Shown piece after piece: positions 8,590 through 18,196 of a stretch of 64,000 bases of DNA. This DNA comes from Microvirga ossetica (lineage in GTDB: Bacteria; Pseudomonadota; Alphaproteobacteria; Rhizobiales; Beijerinckiaceae): contig NZ_CP016616.1 of NCBI RefSeq assembly GCF_002741015.1, positions 4,249,501 through 4,313,500 of the forward strand. The letters run 5' to 3'. Under the pieces are notes generated by a model. That model had not been told where the DNA came from, made no database searches, and worked only from the letters and a program-made list of their open reading frames with translations. The stretch's first letter is position 1, and every line of letters starts with the position of its first letter. The position numbers and the translations under genes are program-made.

Positions 8590-9357
8590 ATGACCATGAC
8601 AAGTCTCAAAGGCAGGCATGCATTGGTGACGGGTGGCGGACGCGGGATCGGACGCGCCATCGCCGGCTGTCTCGTGAAGGCAGGCGCGACCGTCACAATC
8701 GTCGGCCGCAGTCCAGCAACGCTCGAACTGGCAATTGTGCAGGGCGATGCGCACGCCGCTGCCGTCGCCGACATTACGGACAGGGAGGCGGTCCAGGCGG
8801 CCGTTCAGGACGCCGTCGCTCGCTACGGCCCCGTCGATCTGCTGATTGCCAATGCCGGAGCGGCCGCCTCGGCGCCCTTCATGAAGACAGGCCCGGACAT
8901 GTTCCGGCAGATGCTGGATGTGAACCTGCTCGGCGTCACCAATACGGCCCACGCTGTGCTGGGATCGATGACGGAGAAGGGCTTCGGGCGCATCGTCGCC
9001 GTGGCGTCGACCGCAGGCCTCAAGGGCTATCCCTATGTGAGCGCCTATTGCGCCGCCAAGCATGCCGTGGTCGGCTTCGTCCGCGCCTTGGCTTTGGAAA
9101 CCGCAAGGAACGGGGTCACGGTGAATGCGGTTTGCCCTGGCTTCACGGATACGGACCTCGTTTCCGAGAGTTTGGCGCGCATCATGGAGAAGACTGACAG
9201 AACCCGCGAGGAGGCGCTGGCGGAGCTCGTGAAGCACAACCCGCAGGGCAGGCTCATCAACCCGTCGGAGGTGGCCGAGGCCGTGCTTTGGCTGTGCAGC
9301 GAAGGCGCGCGCTCCGTAACGGGACAGGCCATTGCGGTGGCTGGGGGGGAAATCTGA
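8590..9357 (+). CDS. SDR-family dehydrogenase of the aryl-CoA pathway
   Basis: A 255-residue classical short-chain dehydrogenase/reductase. Seen: cofactor motif GGGRGIGRA (near 16), NAG motif IANAGAA, catalytic serine in VASTAG and the YCAAK active-site pair, and the C-terminal SVTGQAIAVAGG. It likely oxidises a hydroxyacyl-CoA intermediate, the 3-hydroxyacyl-CoA dehydrogenase step in the ring-opening/beta-oxidation sequence (inference from neighbours). It starts one nt after the monooxygenase stop; an alternative ATG is at 8596. The gene is two nt from the MarR gene, so they are co-transcribed. Confidence 0.88.
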   Translation: MTMTSLKGRHALVTGGGRGIGRAIAGCLVKAGATVTIVGRSPATLELAIVQGDAHAAAVADITDREAVQAAVQDAVARYGPVDLLIANAGAAASAPFMKTGPDMFRQMLDVNLLGVTNTAHAVLGSMTEKGFGRIVAVASTAGLKGYPYVSAYCAAKHAVVGFVRALALETARNGVTVNAVCPGFTDTDLVSESLARIMEKTDRTREEALAELVKHNPQGRLINPSEVAEAVLWLCSEGARSVTGQAIAVAGGEI

Positions 9358-9359
9358 AC

Positions 9360-9869
9360 ATGGACGATCACGCCATTCCGCTCGACGCCGAAACCAAGGC
9401 GGTCGAGATGCCGGAGGATCACCGGGAGGAGCTGCGTCTCTGGCTGCGGCTTCTCACCTGCTCCACGCTGATCGAAGGCGAGGTGCGCCGCCGCCTGCGC
9501 GAGCGCTTCGACGTCACGCTCCCCCGCTTCGACCTGATGGCGCAGCTCGACAAGGCGCCCGATGGGATGACCCTGTCCGATCTGTCGAAGCGGATGATGG
9601 TATCGAACGGCAACCTCACCGGCCTCGTCGACCGGCTCGTTACATCCGGCCACATCGCGCGGATCGTTTCTCCGACTGATCGACGCGCGATGGTCATCAG
9701 CCTGACCGAGGCGGGCCGCGCCGAGTTCCGCACCATGGCAGGCGAGCATGAGCATTGGATCGCCGATCTCTTCGGAGATCTTAACGCCAAGGATCGCAAC
9801 GATCTCATGCGGCTGCTCGCGAAAACCAAATTGTCCGCCCGCCGGGCGATCATGGGAGACGACCAGTGA
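9360..9869 (+). CDS. MarR-family transcriptional regulator
   Basis: 169 residues with a winged helix-turn-helix: [23 protein letters not shown] (recognition helix) followed by the wing with the family signature [20 protein letters not shown]. It starts at ATG 9360, two nt after the SDR stop, and its TGA overlaps the next gene's GTG start (GTGA). Embedding inside the catabolic operon suggests autoregulation. I infer that it binds the 22-bp palindromes at 4281 and 6185 and is released by an aryl-CoA thioester, as BadR/HbaR/CouR-type MarR proteins are. The effector is not shown by the sequence. Confidence 0.9.
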   Translation: MDDHAIPLDAETKAVEMPEDHREELRLWLRLLTCSTLIEGEVRRRLRERFDVTLPRFDLMAQLDKAPDGMTLSDLSKRMMVSNGNLTGLVDRLVTSGHIARIVSPTDRRAMVISLTEAGRAEFRTMAGEHEHWIADLFGDLNAKDRNDLMRLLAKTKLSARRAIMGDDQ

Positions 9870-10702
9870 CGCAATTCGCCAATTCCGTCACCCTGCCGCT
9901 CTCGTCCTATGAGCCGCGACACTTCCTGCTGGCGGTCGATGGACCCGTTGCGACGGTCACGCTCAACCGCCCTGACAAGAAGAATCCGCTCACGTTCGAG
10001 AGCTATCGCGAGCTGGCCGACTTCTTCCATGCCTGCGCCAAGGACGAGGACGTCAAAGCTATCGTCGTGACCGGAGCAGGCGGCAATTTCTCGTCCGGCG
10101 GCGATGTATTCGAGATCATCGGCCCGCTTGTCGAGATGGACACGAAGGGGCTTACCGCCTTCACGCGCATGACCGGCGAACTGGTGAAGGCCATGCGCGC
10201 CGCGCCGCAGCCGATCATTGCGGCGGTCGAAGGCATCTGCGCCGGCGCCGGCGCCATCGTCGCCATGGCCTCCGATCTCCGTCTTGCGGCGCCAGGGGCG
10301 AAGGTAGCGTTCCTGTTCAACAAGGTCGGCCTCGCCGGCTGCGATATGGGCGCCTGTGCCATCCTTCCCCGCATCATCGGCCAAGGCCGCGCCTCGGAGC
10401 TGCTCTATACCGGCCGCTTCATGAGCGCGGAGGAAGGCGAGCGCTGGGGCTTCTTCAGCCGCCTCGTCGAGGCAGGCACGCTTCTCGACGAAGCGCGGGC
10501 TCTCGCGCGTACGATCGGCACGGGCCCGACCTATGCCAACACCATGACGAAGCGCATGCTGGCGATGGAATGGGCGATGTCGGTCGAGGAGGCGATCGAG
10601 GCGGAAGCGGTGGCGCAGGCACTCTGCATGACGACGGAAGATTTCGCCCGCGCCTATCGCGCCTTCGCGGCCAAGGAAAAGCCGGTGTTCCAGGGAGATT
10701 GA
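9866..10702 (+). CDS. Enoyl-CoA hydratase/isomerase family protein
   Basis: 278-residue crotonase-fold enzyme. Seen: [14 protein letters not shown] near the N-terminus, the oxyanion-hole region [32 protein letters not shown], and the C-terminal [12 protein letters not shown]. It begins with GTG 9866, overlapping the MarR stop by 4 nt, so expression is coupled. It most likely hydrates or hydrolytically opens a cyclic enoyl-CoA after ring reduction. The residue usually supplying the catalytic Glu lies in [11 protein letters not shown], which lacks an obvious Glu, so it may be a variant; substrate unknown. Confidence 0.87.
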   Translation: MTQFANSVTLPLSSYEPRHFLLAVDGPVATVTLNRPDKKNPLTFESYRELADFFHACAKDEDVKAIVVTGAGGNFSSGGDVFEIIGPLVEMDTKGLTAFTRMTGELVKAMRAAPQPIIAAVEGICAGAGAIVAMASDLRLAAPGAKVAFLFNKVGLAGCDMGACAILPRIIGQGRASELLYTGRFMSAEEGERWGFFSRLVEAGTLLDEARALARTIGTGPTYANTMTKRMLAMEWAMSVEEAIEAEAVAQALCMTTEDFARAYRAFAAKEKPVFQGD

Positions 10703-10703
10703 C

Positions 10704-11912
10704 GTGATCGACGCGAGCTTTCTCTCTTGGCCGTTCTTTGAAAACCGCCACCGGCAATTCGCCAACGACCTGAGCGCCTGGGCGGCGAGCGACGTCAAAC
10801 CGCTCGTCGATCACCACGACGTCGACGCCTCCTGCCGCCGCCTCGTGCGGCGCATGGGCGAAGCCGGCTGGCTCAGGGCTGTCGTGCCTGAGGCCTATGG
10901 CGGGCTTTTCGCATCTTTCGATGTCCGCACGCTCTGCCTGGCTCGGGAGACGCTCGCGTTTCACGACGGGCTGGCGGATTTCGCCTTTGCCATGCAGGGA
11001 CTCGGTACGGGACCGATCACTCTGTTCGGCTCCGATGTGCTGAAGGCCAGATATCTGCCGCCGGTGGCTCGGGGCGAAGCTATCGCGGCCTTCGCGCTCT
11101 CGGAACCGGAAGCCGGGTCCGATGTCGCCGCCATGAGCACCACGGCGATGCCGGACGGGCCGGATCACGTTCGGATCGACGGCGTGAAGACATGGATCTC
11201 CAATGGCGGGATCGCCGATCATTATGTGGTCTTCGCCCGCTCCGGCGAAGCGCCCGGTGCGAAGGGACTTTCCGCCTATGTGGTCGACGCGCAGTCGCCG
11301 GGACTGATTGTCGAGAACCGAATCGATGTCATCGCGCCGCATCCGCTCGCGACCCTGCGCTTCGACAATTGCCGGGTGCCGCTCTCGCAGCGGATCGGTG
11401 GGCCGGGTGAAGGATTCAAGGTCGCCATGGCCACCCTCGACGTGTTCCGCTCGACGGTTGGTGCTGCCGCCCTCGGTCTCGCGCGGCGGGCTCTGTCGGA
11501 GGCGCTGCAGCATGCCGCTTCGCGCAAGCTCTTCGGCGCTCCTCTCGGGGATCTGCAGATGACGCAAGCCTCTCTCGCCGACATGGCGACGGGCGTGGAC
11601 AGCGCCGCGCTCCTCGTCTATCGCGCCGCCTGGACCAAGGACCAGGGCGCGCCGCGGGTGACGCGCGAGGCGGCGATGGCGAAGATGCATGCCACCGAGA
11701 CCGCGCAGGGCGTGATCGACAAGGCGGTGCAGATCTTCGGTGGCCTCGGTGTCACAAAAGGCGTCAGGGTCGAAGAGCTTTATCGGGAAATCCGCGCCCT
11801 GCGGATCTACGAGGGTGCGACCGAGGTGCAGAAAATCGTGATCGCGCGCGAAATGCTGAAGATGGTGGAAGCCCAACGCTCCGGCACTCGCGACGCTGTG
11901 CTCCGTCAATAA
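10704..11912 (+). CDS. Acyl-CoA dehydrogenase
   Basis: 402-residue FAD enzyme. Seen: [15 protein letters not shown] (FAD/substrate loop), [36 protein letters not shown] and the C-terminal [16 protein letters not shown] with the catalytic-base region. The start is GTG 10704, one nt after the hydratase stop, with GGGAG upstream. It would oxidise a CoA-ester intermediate and feed electrons to ETF. Its place between hydratase and RidA-like genes makes it part of the aryl-CoA route. The exact intermediate cannot be read from sequence. Confidence 0.9.
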   Translation: MIDASFLSWPFFENRHRQFANDLSAWAASDVKPLVDHHDVDASCRRLVRRMGEAGWLRAVVPEAYGGLFASFDVRTLCLARETLAFHDGLADFAFAMQGLGTGPITLFGSDVLKARYLPPVARGEAIAAFALSEPEAGSDVAAMSTTAMPDGPDHVRIDGVKTWISNGGIADHYVVFARSGEAPGAKGLSAYVVDAQSPGLIVENRIDVIAPHPLATLRFDNCRVPLSQRIGGPGEGFKVAMATLDVFRSTVGAAALGLARRALSEALQHAASRKLFGAPLGDLQMTQASLADMATGVDSAALLVYRAAWTKDQGAPRVTREAAMAKMHATETAQGVIDKAVQIFGGLGVTKGVRVEELYREIRALRIYEGATEVQKIVIAREMLKMVEAQRSGTRDAVLRQ

Positions 11913-11925
11913 GGGAGAAACAACA

Positions 11926-12369
11926 ATGACAGCCGCCATAGAAGGCACTCCCATGCCTGGAATCGACGATGGACCCGAAGTCCTCAACCCGAAGCACTGG
12001 CCGACACCAAAGGGATATGCCAACGGCATGATGGCCGAAGGTCGGATTCTTGTGACCGGCGGCATCGTCGGCTGGGACGAGACCGAGACATTTCCCGATG
12101 GCTTCGTCGCGCAGGCGCGACAGACCTTCGAGAACATTCGCGCCATTCTCGCCGAGGGCAGGGCCGAGCCGCGGCATCTCGTGCGGCTGACCTGGTATGT
12201 CGTCGATATCGACGAGTATCTCGAACACCTCCGCGACCTGGGCCGCGCCTATCGCGAGGTCTTCGGCGCCCATTATCCTGCCATGGCCTTGGTTCAAGTC
12301 GTACGTCTCGTGGAGAAGAAGGCTCGTCTCGAAATCGAGGCGACAGCCATCGTCCCAAGCCTGCGGTAA
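11926..12369 (+). CDS. RidA/YjgF-family protein of the aryl-CoA operon
   Basis: 147 residues with the RidA trimer fold: NGMMAEGRILVTGGIVGWDE, QARQTFENIRAILAEG, the LVRLTWYVVDIDEYLEH segment and a C-terminal LEIEATAIV. The canonical catalytic arginine (in E. coli-type RidA, after YPAR) is replaced: here the sequence is YPAMALVQV, placing it in an Arg-lacking subgroup. It follows the dehydrogenase by 13 nt with GGAG before the ATG. An attractive role is deamination of an amino-ene/imine intermediate, releasing the anthranilate nitrogen, but the missing Arg weakens a direct analogy to RidA chemistry. Confidence 0.85.
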   Translation: MTAAIEGTPMPGIDDGPEVLNPKHWPTPKGYANGMMAEGRILVTGGIVGWDETETFPDGFVAQARQTFENIRAILAEGRAEPRHLVRLTWYVVDIDEYLEHLRDLGRAYREVFGAHYPAMALVQVVRLVEKKARLEIEATAIVPSLR

Positions 12370-12527
12370 GTCATCGAAAGACCTGCGACAAATCAACAGT
12401 GTTGCAAGAATGCCTACCGGCCCGACAACCTTCGGAAAGGGCGGAAAATCGGCCTTTCTCGATCTAGTATTACATTGCTCCTCTGCGCTGAATAGCAACT
12501 GGAATCAGGTTCATCAGCAGGTCTTCT

Positions 12528-14009
12528 ATGCTGCACTCCAAAACCGAGAGGTTCGCCGTTCCGTCGTCGAGCGAGTTCGCCGACGACGCCGAGATGTTCG
12601 AGCTGGCGCCGGTTTCCCTCTGGCTCGAGGATTACAGCGGCCTCAAGGCGCTCTTCGAACGCTGGCGTGCGGAAGGCGTGATCTCGCTGCGGGATTATCT
12701 CCTGGAGGATGCGACACGCGTCGAGGCCTGCTCGAGCCAGATCCGTGTCATCAAGGTGAACCGCCGGACCCTCAGCCTCTTCGAAGCGGATGACCTGTCG
12801 CATCTGGTCGGTAATCTCGACCGGATCTTTCGCAATGACATGCTGAAGGCTCACATCGACGAACTCGTGCAGCTCTGGGAAGGGCGCGCGGAGTTCTTCA
12901 GCAACACGGTGAACTATACCCTGTCCGGGCGCAGGCTCGACATCCAGCTCAAGGGCAGCGTCCTGCCCGGGCACGAGGGCAGGTGGGATCGCGTCCTGAT
13001 CGCCATCGAGGATGTGACCGAGCGCGAAGCCGCGCGCAGGCAGCTCTCCACCAGCGAAACCTACGCCCGCGGCCTGTTCGAGCATTCGCCGGTCTCGCTG
13101 TGGGTGGAGGATTTCAGCGCGGTCAAGCAGCTCCTGGACGATGTGCGTTGGCAGGGAATCAGCGACTTTCGGGTCTTCACCGACGTGCATCCGGAATTCG
13201 TCTCACGCTGCATGAGCGAGATCCGCGTGATCGACGTCAACCGGCATACGCTGGAGCTGTTCTCGTCCCCCGACAAGCAGACCCTGCTGATGCGGCTAGG
13301 CGACGTCTTTCGTGACGAGATGCGGGAGCATTTCAGAGAGCAGCTGATCGATCTTTGGAACGGCAAGATTTTTCAGCAGCGCGAGGTGGTGAACTATTCC
13401 CTCTCGGGCGATGAGCTTCATCTGCATCTGCAGTTCTCCGTGCTGCCCGGCTACGAGAAGGACTGGTCGCTTGTGCAGGTGGCGCTGACGGATATCACCG
13501 CGCGCAAGCGGGCCGAGGCCTATCTCGAATATCTCGGCAAGCACGACGTTCTGACCAAGCTCTATAATCGCACCTTCTACGTCGACGAACTGAACCGACT
13601 GGAGCGCAAGGGGCCATTCCCGGTTACTGTCGTCATCATCGACTTGAACGGCCTGAAAGCCGCCAACGATCAACTCGGGCATGCGGCCGGCGACGCGCTG
13701 CTGCGTCGCGCCGGCGAAGTGCTCAGCAAGGCCGTCGACAAGCCCTCCTATGCCGCCCGTATCGGCGGCGATGAGTTCGCACTACTGATGCCGGGAACCG
13801 ACGAGCGGGACGCCAAGGTCGTGATGGACGGCATCGAGAACCTGCTCGAGGTCAACAACCAGTTCTATACCGGCCTGCCTCTCAGCTTCGCCATGGGTGC
13901 AGCGACAAGCCGGCCAGGTGAGCGGCTGGAGGCCATCGTGAAGCGGGCCGATCTCCTGATGTACGAGGCGAAGCGCGCCCACTACGCGGCCGCATCCGCG
14001 CCTCGCTAG
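12528..14009 (+). CDS. Diguanylate cyclase with tandem PAS-like sensor domains
   Basis: 493-residue cytosolic protein without membrane segments. Two repeats of a PAS-like sensor (about 22-165 and 182-325) share openings APVSLWLEDYSGLK and SPVSLWVEDFSAVK, IRVIKVNRRTL / IRVIDVNRHTL and NYTLSGRRL / NYSLSGDEL. A GGDEF domain follows (DVLTKLYNR, IDLNGLKAAND, intact GGDEF at 413-417), so it should make cyclic-di-GMP from GTP. The inhibitory I-site position reads DKPS rather than RxxD, so product inhibition is probably absent. No EAL domain. The signal sensed is unknown; 158 nt separate it from the aryl-CoA operon. Confidence 0.9.
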   Translation: MLHSKTERFAVPSSSEFADDAEMFELAPVSLWLEDYSGLKALFERWRAEGVISLRDYLLEDATRVEACSSQIRVIKVNRRTLSLFEADDLSHLVGNLDRIFRNDMLKAHIDELVQLWEGRAEFFSNTVNYTLSGRRLDIQLKGSVLPGHEGRWDRVLIAIEDVTEREAARRQLSTSETYARGLFEHSPVSLWVEDFSAVKQLLDDVRWQGISDFRVFTDVHPEFVSRCMSEIRVIDVNRHTLELFSSPDKQTLLMRLGDVFRDEMREHFREQLIDLWNGKIFQQREVVNYSLSGDELHLHLQFSVLPGYEKDWSLVQVALTDITARKRAEAYLEYLGKHDVLTKLYNRTFYVDELNRLERKGPFPVTVVIIDLNGLKAANDQLGHAAGDALLRRAGEVLSKAVDKPSYAARIGGDEFALLMPGTDERDAKVVMDGIENLLEVNNQFYTGLPLSFAMGAATSRPGERLEAIVKRADLLMYEAKRAHYAAASAPR

Positions 14010-14021
14010 TGCATTCCGGGA

Positions 14022-14489
14022 TCAGGATCCGATCTCGACGATCTCCGCCGTTGTCTGCCCGATCGGCACCACGTCGCCGACTTCCTTGCCCATGAGGGCC
14101 TGAGCCAGCGGGGAGACATAGGAGAGGCTTCCCTTTGCCGGATCGGCCTCGTCTTCGCCGACGATCCGATAGGTCTGCCGCCGGCCGTCCTCGCGCTCGA
14201 ACGTGACGCGCGCACCGAAGCGGACATGAGAGGCATCCGTGGGAGGAGGGGCTACCTCCGCCGAGGCGCGCCGGGCAGACCAATAGCGCAGGTCGCGGGA
14301 GAGACGTGCCAGTTCCGCCTTGTCGTCGGAGGCTTGAGCGTCGGTGTGACGCTTCTGCAGGTCTTCGATCTCCGCATCCATCTGGGCAAGGCCCGAGGGT
14401 GTGACGAGATGGTGTTGGCTGACCGTCCGGTCCGGCAGGTCCTCGAAGGCTTCTCCGCCTTCGGTTTCACGAACAAAGGCACGGCTCAT
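14022..14489 (-). CDS. GreA/GreB-family elongation factor-like protein, short coiled coil
   Basis: 155 residues from ATG 14489 (GGAGGAG at 5 nt upstream). The C-terminal FKBP-like Gre domain is clear: FGARVTFEREDGRRQTYRIVGEDEAD, SYVSPLAQALMGKEVGDVV, TTAEIVEI. The N-terminal coiled coil begins LVTPSGLAQMDAEIEDL but is about 20 residues shorter than in GreA and lacks the acidic GDLSENAEY tip that activates RNA cleavage; AQASDDKAELARL occupies the turn. It therefore may bind the RNA polymerase secondary channel without normal cleavage activity (inference). It lies 65 nt after the downstream end of the second Liv operon and is convergent with the diguanylate cyclase. Confidence 0.82.
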   Translation of the reverse strand: MSRAFVRETEGGEAFEDLPDRTVSQHHLVTPSGLAQMDAEIEDLQKRHTDAQASDDKAELARLSRDLRYWSARRASAEVAPPPTDASHVRFGARVTFEREDGRRQTYRIVGEDEADPAKGSLSYVSPLAQALMGKEVGDVVPIGQTTAEIVEIGS

Positions 14490-14554
14490 TACGTCTCCTC
14501 CGCTCTTTCGAGAGAAAACGGTTCGAGGCTCGCTAAGGTTTCCGGACCTAACCT

Positions 14555-15673
14555 TTATCGCCTCGCTTGCCTTAAGCGCCCGACGATGCCGCCCGGAAAA
14601 GCGTAGACGCTGACGACGAACAGGGCGCCGAGCCACAGCAGCCAGCGATCGGGATGGATGATGTTCGGCAGGACGGGGATGCCGGCCAGGGCCGCGCTTC
14701 CGGCGCCCATCAGCACCTGCAGGTAGCTCTGCGCCAGGACGAACAAAGCCGCACCAATGACCGCACCATACATGGTGCCCATGCCGCCGATCACTACCAT
14801 GAGAAGGATGTCGACCATGATCGAGAAGGAGAGGGTGGTGTCCGGCCCGTTATAGCGCAGCCAGAGCGCCATGAGGGCGCCGGCAATCGTTGCGGCCAGG
14901 GCCGAGATGACGGAGGCGGCCGTGCGATAGGCGACTACGCGGTAGCCAAGCGCCTCGGCGCGGAACTCATTCTCACGGATAGCCTGCAGCACGCGACCGA
15001 ACGGCGAGTTCACGATCCGGAGCAGCGTCAGAAAGACGAGCAGCGAGACGAAAAAGACGAGGTAATAGGCGAGCAGCCGCCCGTTGATCGCCGTGCCGAA
15101 GACAGGCTCGGAGAACAGCCGGAAGGCCGGGCGCAGCGCCGGAGGCAACTGGAACGACAGGCCGTCCTCGCCGCCTGTGATATCCGACAACTGCGAGGCC
15201 AGAACCGCAGCAGCCGAGGCGACTGCCAAGGTGATCATCGAGAAGAAGATGGCGCGCACCCTGAGCGAGAGCAGGCCGATGGCGACGGCCAGCACCGCAG
15301 ACAGGGCGAGCGCTGCGACGAGCCCGATGGCGGCGGAGCTCCAGGTCGGTCCCATGCGCTCGAGGGCGATCGCGATGCCGTAGCCGCCGATGCCGAAGAA
15401 CATGGTGTGGGCGAAGGAAACGATGCCCGAATAGCCGAGCAGCAGGTCGTAGCTCGCGACCAGCACGATGAAGACGCAGATCTTGGCCGCCGTGCCGACA
15501 GGCTGGCTGCCGGAGAAGAGGAAGGGCGTCGCGGCGAGCAGCAGCAGGATGGCAAGGAGAATGACGCTCAGCACCCGCGAACGAGGCAGGTCTGAGGACA
15601 GGATCGCGCTCAAGATGCCGCCCCGCCGGCGGGTCTCGTCGAAGGGAAGGGCGCGGGCAGGGGATGTGCTCAT
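14555..15673 (-). CDS. livM: LivM-type ABC permease (second importer)
   Basis: 372-residue inner-membrane permease. Signatures: LLGYSGIVSFAHTMFFGIGGY, SPFGRVLQAIRENEFRAEALGY (cytoplasmic loop), VVIGGMGTMYGAVIGAALF. The N-terminal 35 residues are a hydrophilic extension before the first helix. Its ATG overlaps the TGA of the livH-type gene by 4 nt (ATGA). Last gene of the second Liv operon before the Gre-like gene. Expected partner of the 15670-16692 permease. Confidence 0.92.
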   Translation of the reverse strand: MSTSPARALPFDETRRRGGILSAILSSDLPRSRVLSVILLAILLLLAATPFLFSGSQPVGTAAKICVFIVLVASYDLLLGYSGIVSFAHTMFFGIGGYGIAIALERMGPTWSSAAIGLVAALALSAVLAVAIGLLSLRVRAIFFSMITLAVASAAAVLASQLSDITGGEDGLSFQLPPALRPAFRLFSEPVFGTAINGRLLAYYLVFFVSLLVFLTLLRIVNSPFGRVLQAIRENEFRAEALGYRVVAYRTAASVISALAATIAGALMALWLRYNGPDTTLSFSIMVDILLMVVIGGMGTMYGAVIGAALFVLAQSYLQVLMGAGSAALAGIPVLPNIIHPDRWLLWLGALFVVSVYAFPGGIVGRLRQARR

Positions 15674-16688
15674 CGGCGGGCCACCGGAAACAGGCCCTCA
15701 GGACGCCAGATCAGGACGAGGGCCATGACGAGGATGTTGGAGATCAACGCGAGCTTGGGCTCGATGAAGCCGACATAATTGGCGACGAGCGCAACGAGGA
15801 TCGAGCCGACGAAGCAACCGCCGACCGAGCCGAGGCCGCCGATGATGATGACGATGAAGACGAGCACCATCACCTCCATGCCCATGCCGGCAGTGAGCGT
15901 CTGGCGGTAGAAGGCCCACATGACGCCCCCTAGGCCCGCGAGCGCCGAGCCGGCGATGAACACGCTGACGAAGAGCCGGCGGATGCGGTAGCCGAGGGCC
16001 TCCACCATTTCGGGATTCTCGACGCCGGCCCGGATCAACAGGCCGATGCGGGTGCGGTTGAGCAGCAGCTGCATGCCGAAGAAGACCACCAACCCGATGA
16101 CAACAGCCACGACGCGGAAGCGCTCCATGACGATGTCGCCGAGAACGAAGGCGCCGCGCAGGGATTGCGGCAGCGGGATCGGGATCGGCGAGGCGCCCCA
16201 GATCGCGTGGATCGCCTGCTCGGTGACGATCAGCCCGCCCATGGTGACGAGGATCTGCTTCAGATGGCTGCCATAGACCGGGCGGACGATCACCCGCTCG
16301 AAGACCGCACCGACAAGACCCGTCACCGTCATGGCGCACAGGATGCAGAGCAGCAGAAGCGCGAGATTGAGCCCGACGGAATCCGCCTGCGCCCATCCGG
16401 CCAGGGGACCGAGGACGAGAAGCGTGGCGTAGGCGCCGAGCGAGATGAAGACCCCGTGGCCGAAATTGATGATGTCCATCAGGCCGAAGACGAGGGTGAG
16501 GCCCGAGGCCATGAGAAAGATCATCATGCCCATGGCGAGCCCGGCGACGGTGAGCGTCACCCAGGTCGAGGGGCTGCCGACGAAAGGCAGCGCCAGGAGC
16601 GCAAGGGCCGGAACGAGGAGCAGCGGGAGCCAGTCCATCTTGGCGCGGGGCAGCTCAGTGGCGGCCGATGTATCAGCGGTCATGTCGC

Positions 16689-16692
<4 letters not shown>
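15670..16692 (-). CDS. livH: LivH-type ABC permease (second importer)
   Basis: 340-residue permease with FGLMDIINFGHGVFISLGAY and VIIIGGLGSVGGCFVGSIL, the two LivH glycine-rich motifs, and the C-terminal 'WRPEGLFPVARR'. It carries an N-terminal tail of about 25 residues. The ATG at 16692 overlaps the livF stop by 3-4 nt; a second in-frame ATG is at 16683. Gene order (binding protein, G, F, H, M) differs from the first importer, so this is a separate lineage rather than a recent duplicate. Confidence 0.92.
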
Positions 16693-17406
<714 letters not shown>

Positions 17407-17414
<8 letters not shown>

Positions 17415-18186
17415 GGGCGACCTCCACGCCGAGATAGGCTTCCTGCACCACCGGCGAGGCGATGACCTCGGCGGGCTCGCCGTCGGCGACGAGCGTGCCG
17501 TTATGCAGCACGATGATGCGGTCGGAGAGCGAGCGCACCACATCCATCTTGTGCTCCACGAGAAGCACCGTGGCATCCCCGCGCTGCTTGATGTCGTGGA
17601 TGAGTTCGAGCACCGTCGGCGCCTCGTCGACGCTCATGCCGGCGGTCGGCTCGTCGAACATGAAGACCTTCGGCTCCATGGCGATCAGAAGCGCGACTTC
17701 GAGCTTGCGCTGGTCGCCATGCGAAAGGGCTTTCGGTGCGATGTGGCGCTTGTCGGAAAGCCGCACCCGTTCCAGGACGCTCTCGGCCTGCTCGATCAGG
17801 TCGCGTCGGGTGTTCCACACCTTGAAGAGCGACCAGCCCGCATCGGCGCGGCTCTGCACGGCAAGGCGCACGTTTTCCAGCGCGGTGAGCTGAGGAAACA
17901 GGTTGGTGAGCTGGAAAGCCCGCCCCAGCCCGCGCCGCGTGCGCGCGGACGGCGCAAGACCCGTGATGTCCTCGCCGCCAACGATGACCTGCCCCGAACT
18001 GGCTTTTAATTGGCCGGAGATGAGATTGAAATAGGTGGTCTTGCCGGCACCGTTGGGGCCGACGATGGCGGTGAGCGTGCCGGGTTTGAACCGGCACGAC
18101 ACGTCGTTGACGGCCACATGGCCGCCGAAGCGAATGGTAAGCCCGCGCGTTTCGAGCGCGGGCGTCGTCGTCGTTCCGAATGTCAC
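17407..18186 (-). CDS. livG: LivG-type ABC ATPase (second importer)
   Basis: 259-residue ATPase. Walker A GPNGAGKTTYFNL, signature LSHGDQRKLEVALLI, Walker B VFMFDEPTAGMSVDE and VEHKMDVV are all present. It starts with GTG 18186, ten nt after the binding-protein stop. Note the 'ARTRRGLGRAFQLTNLFPQLTALENV' family segment. Second gene of the operon. Confidence 0.92.
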
Positions 18187-18196
18187 AGATCGCTGC

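Noticed and set aside
7206..8774. 522-codon minus-strand frame across the OYE domain
   Set aside because: Shadow of the monooxygenase fusion; composition is His/Arg/Asp-rich without motifs.
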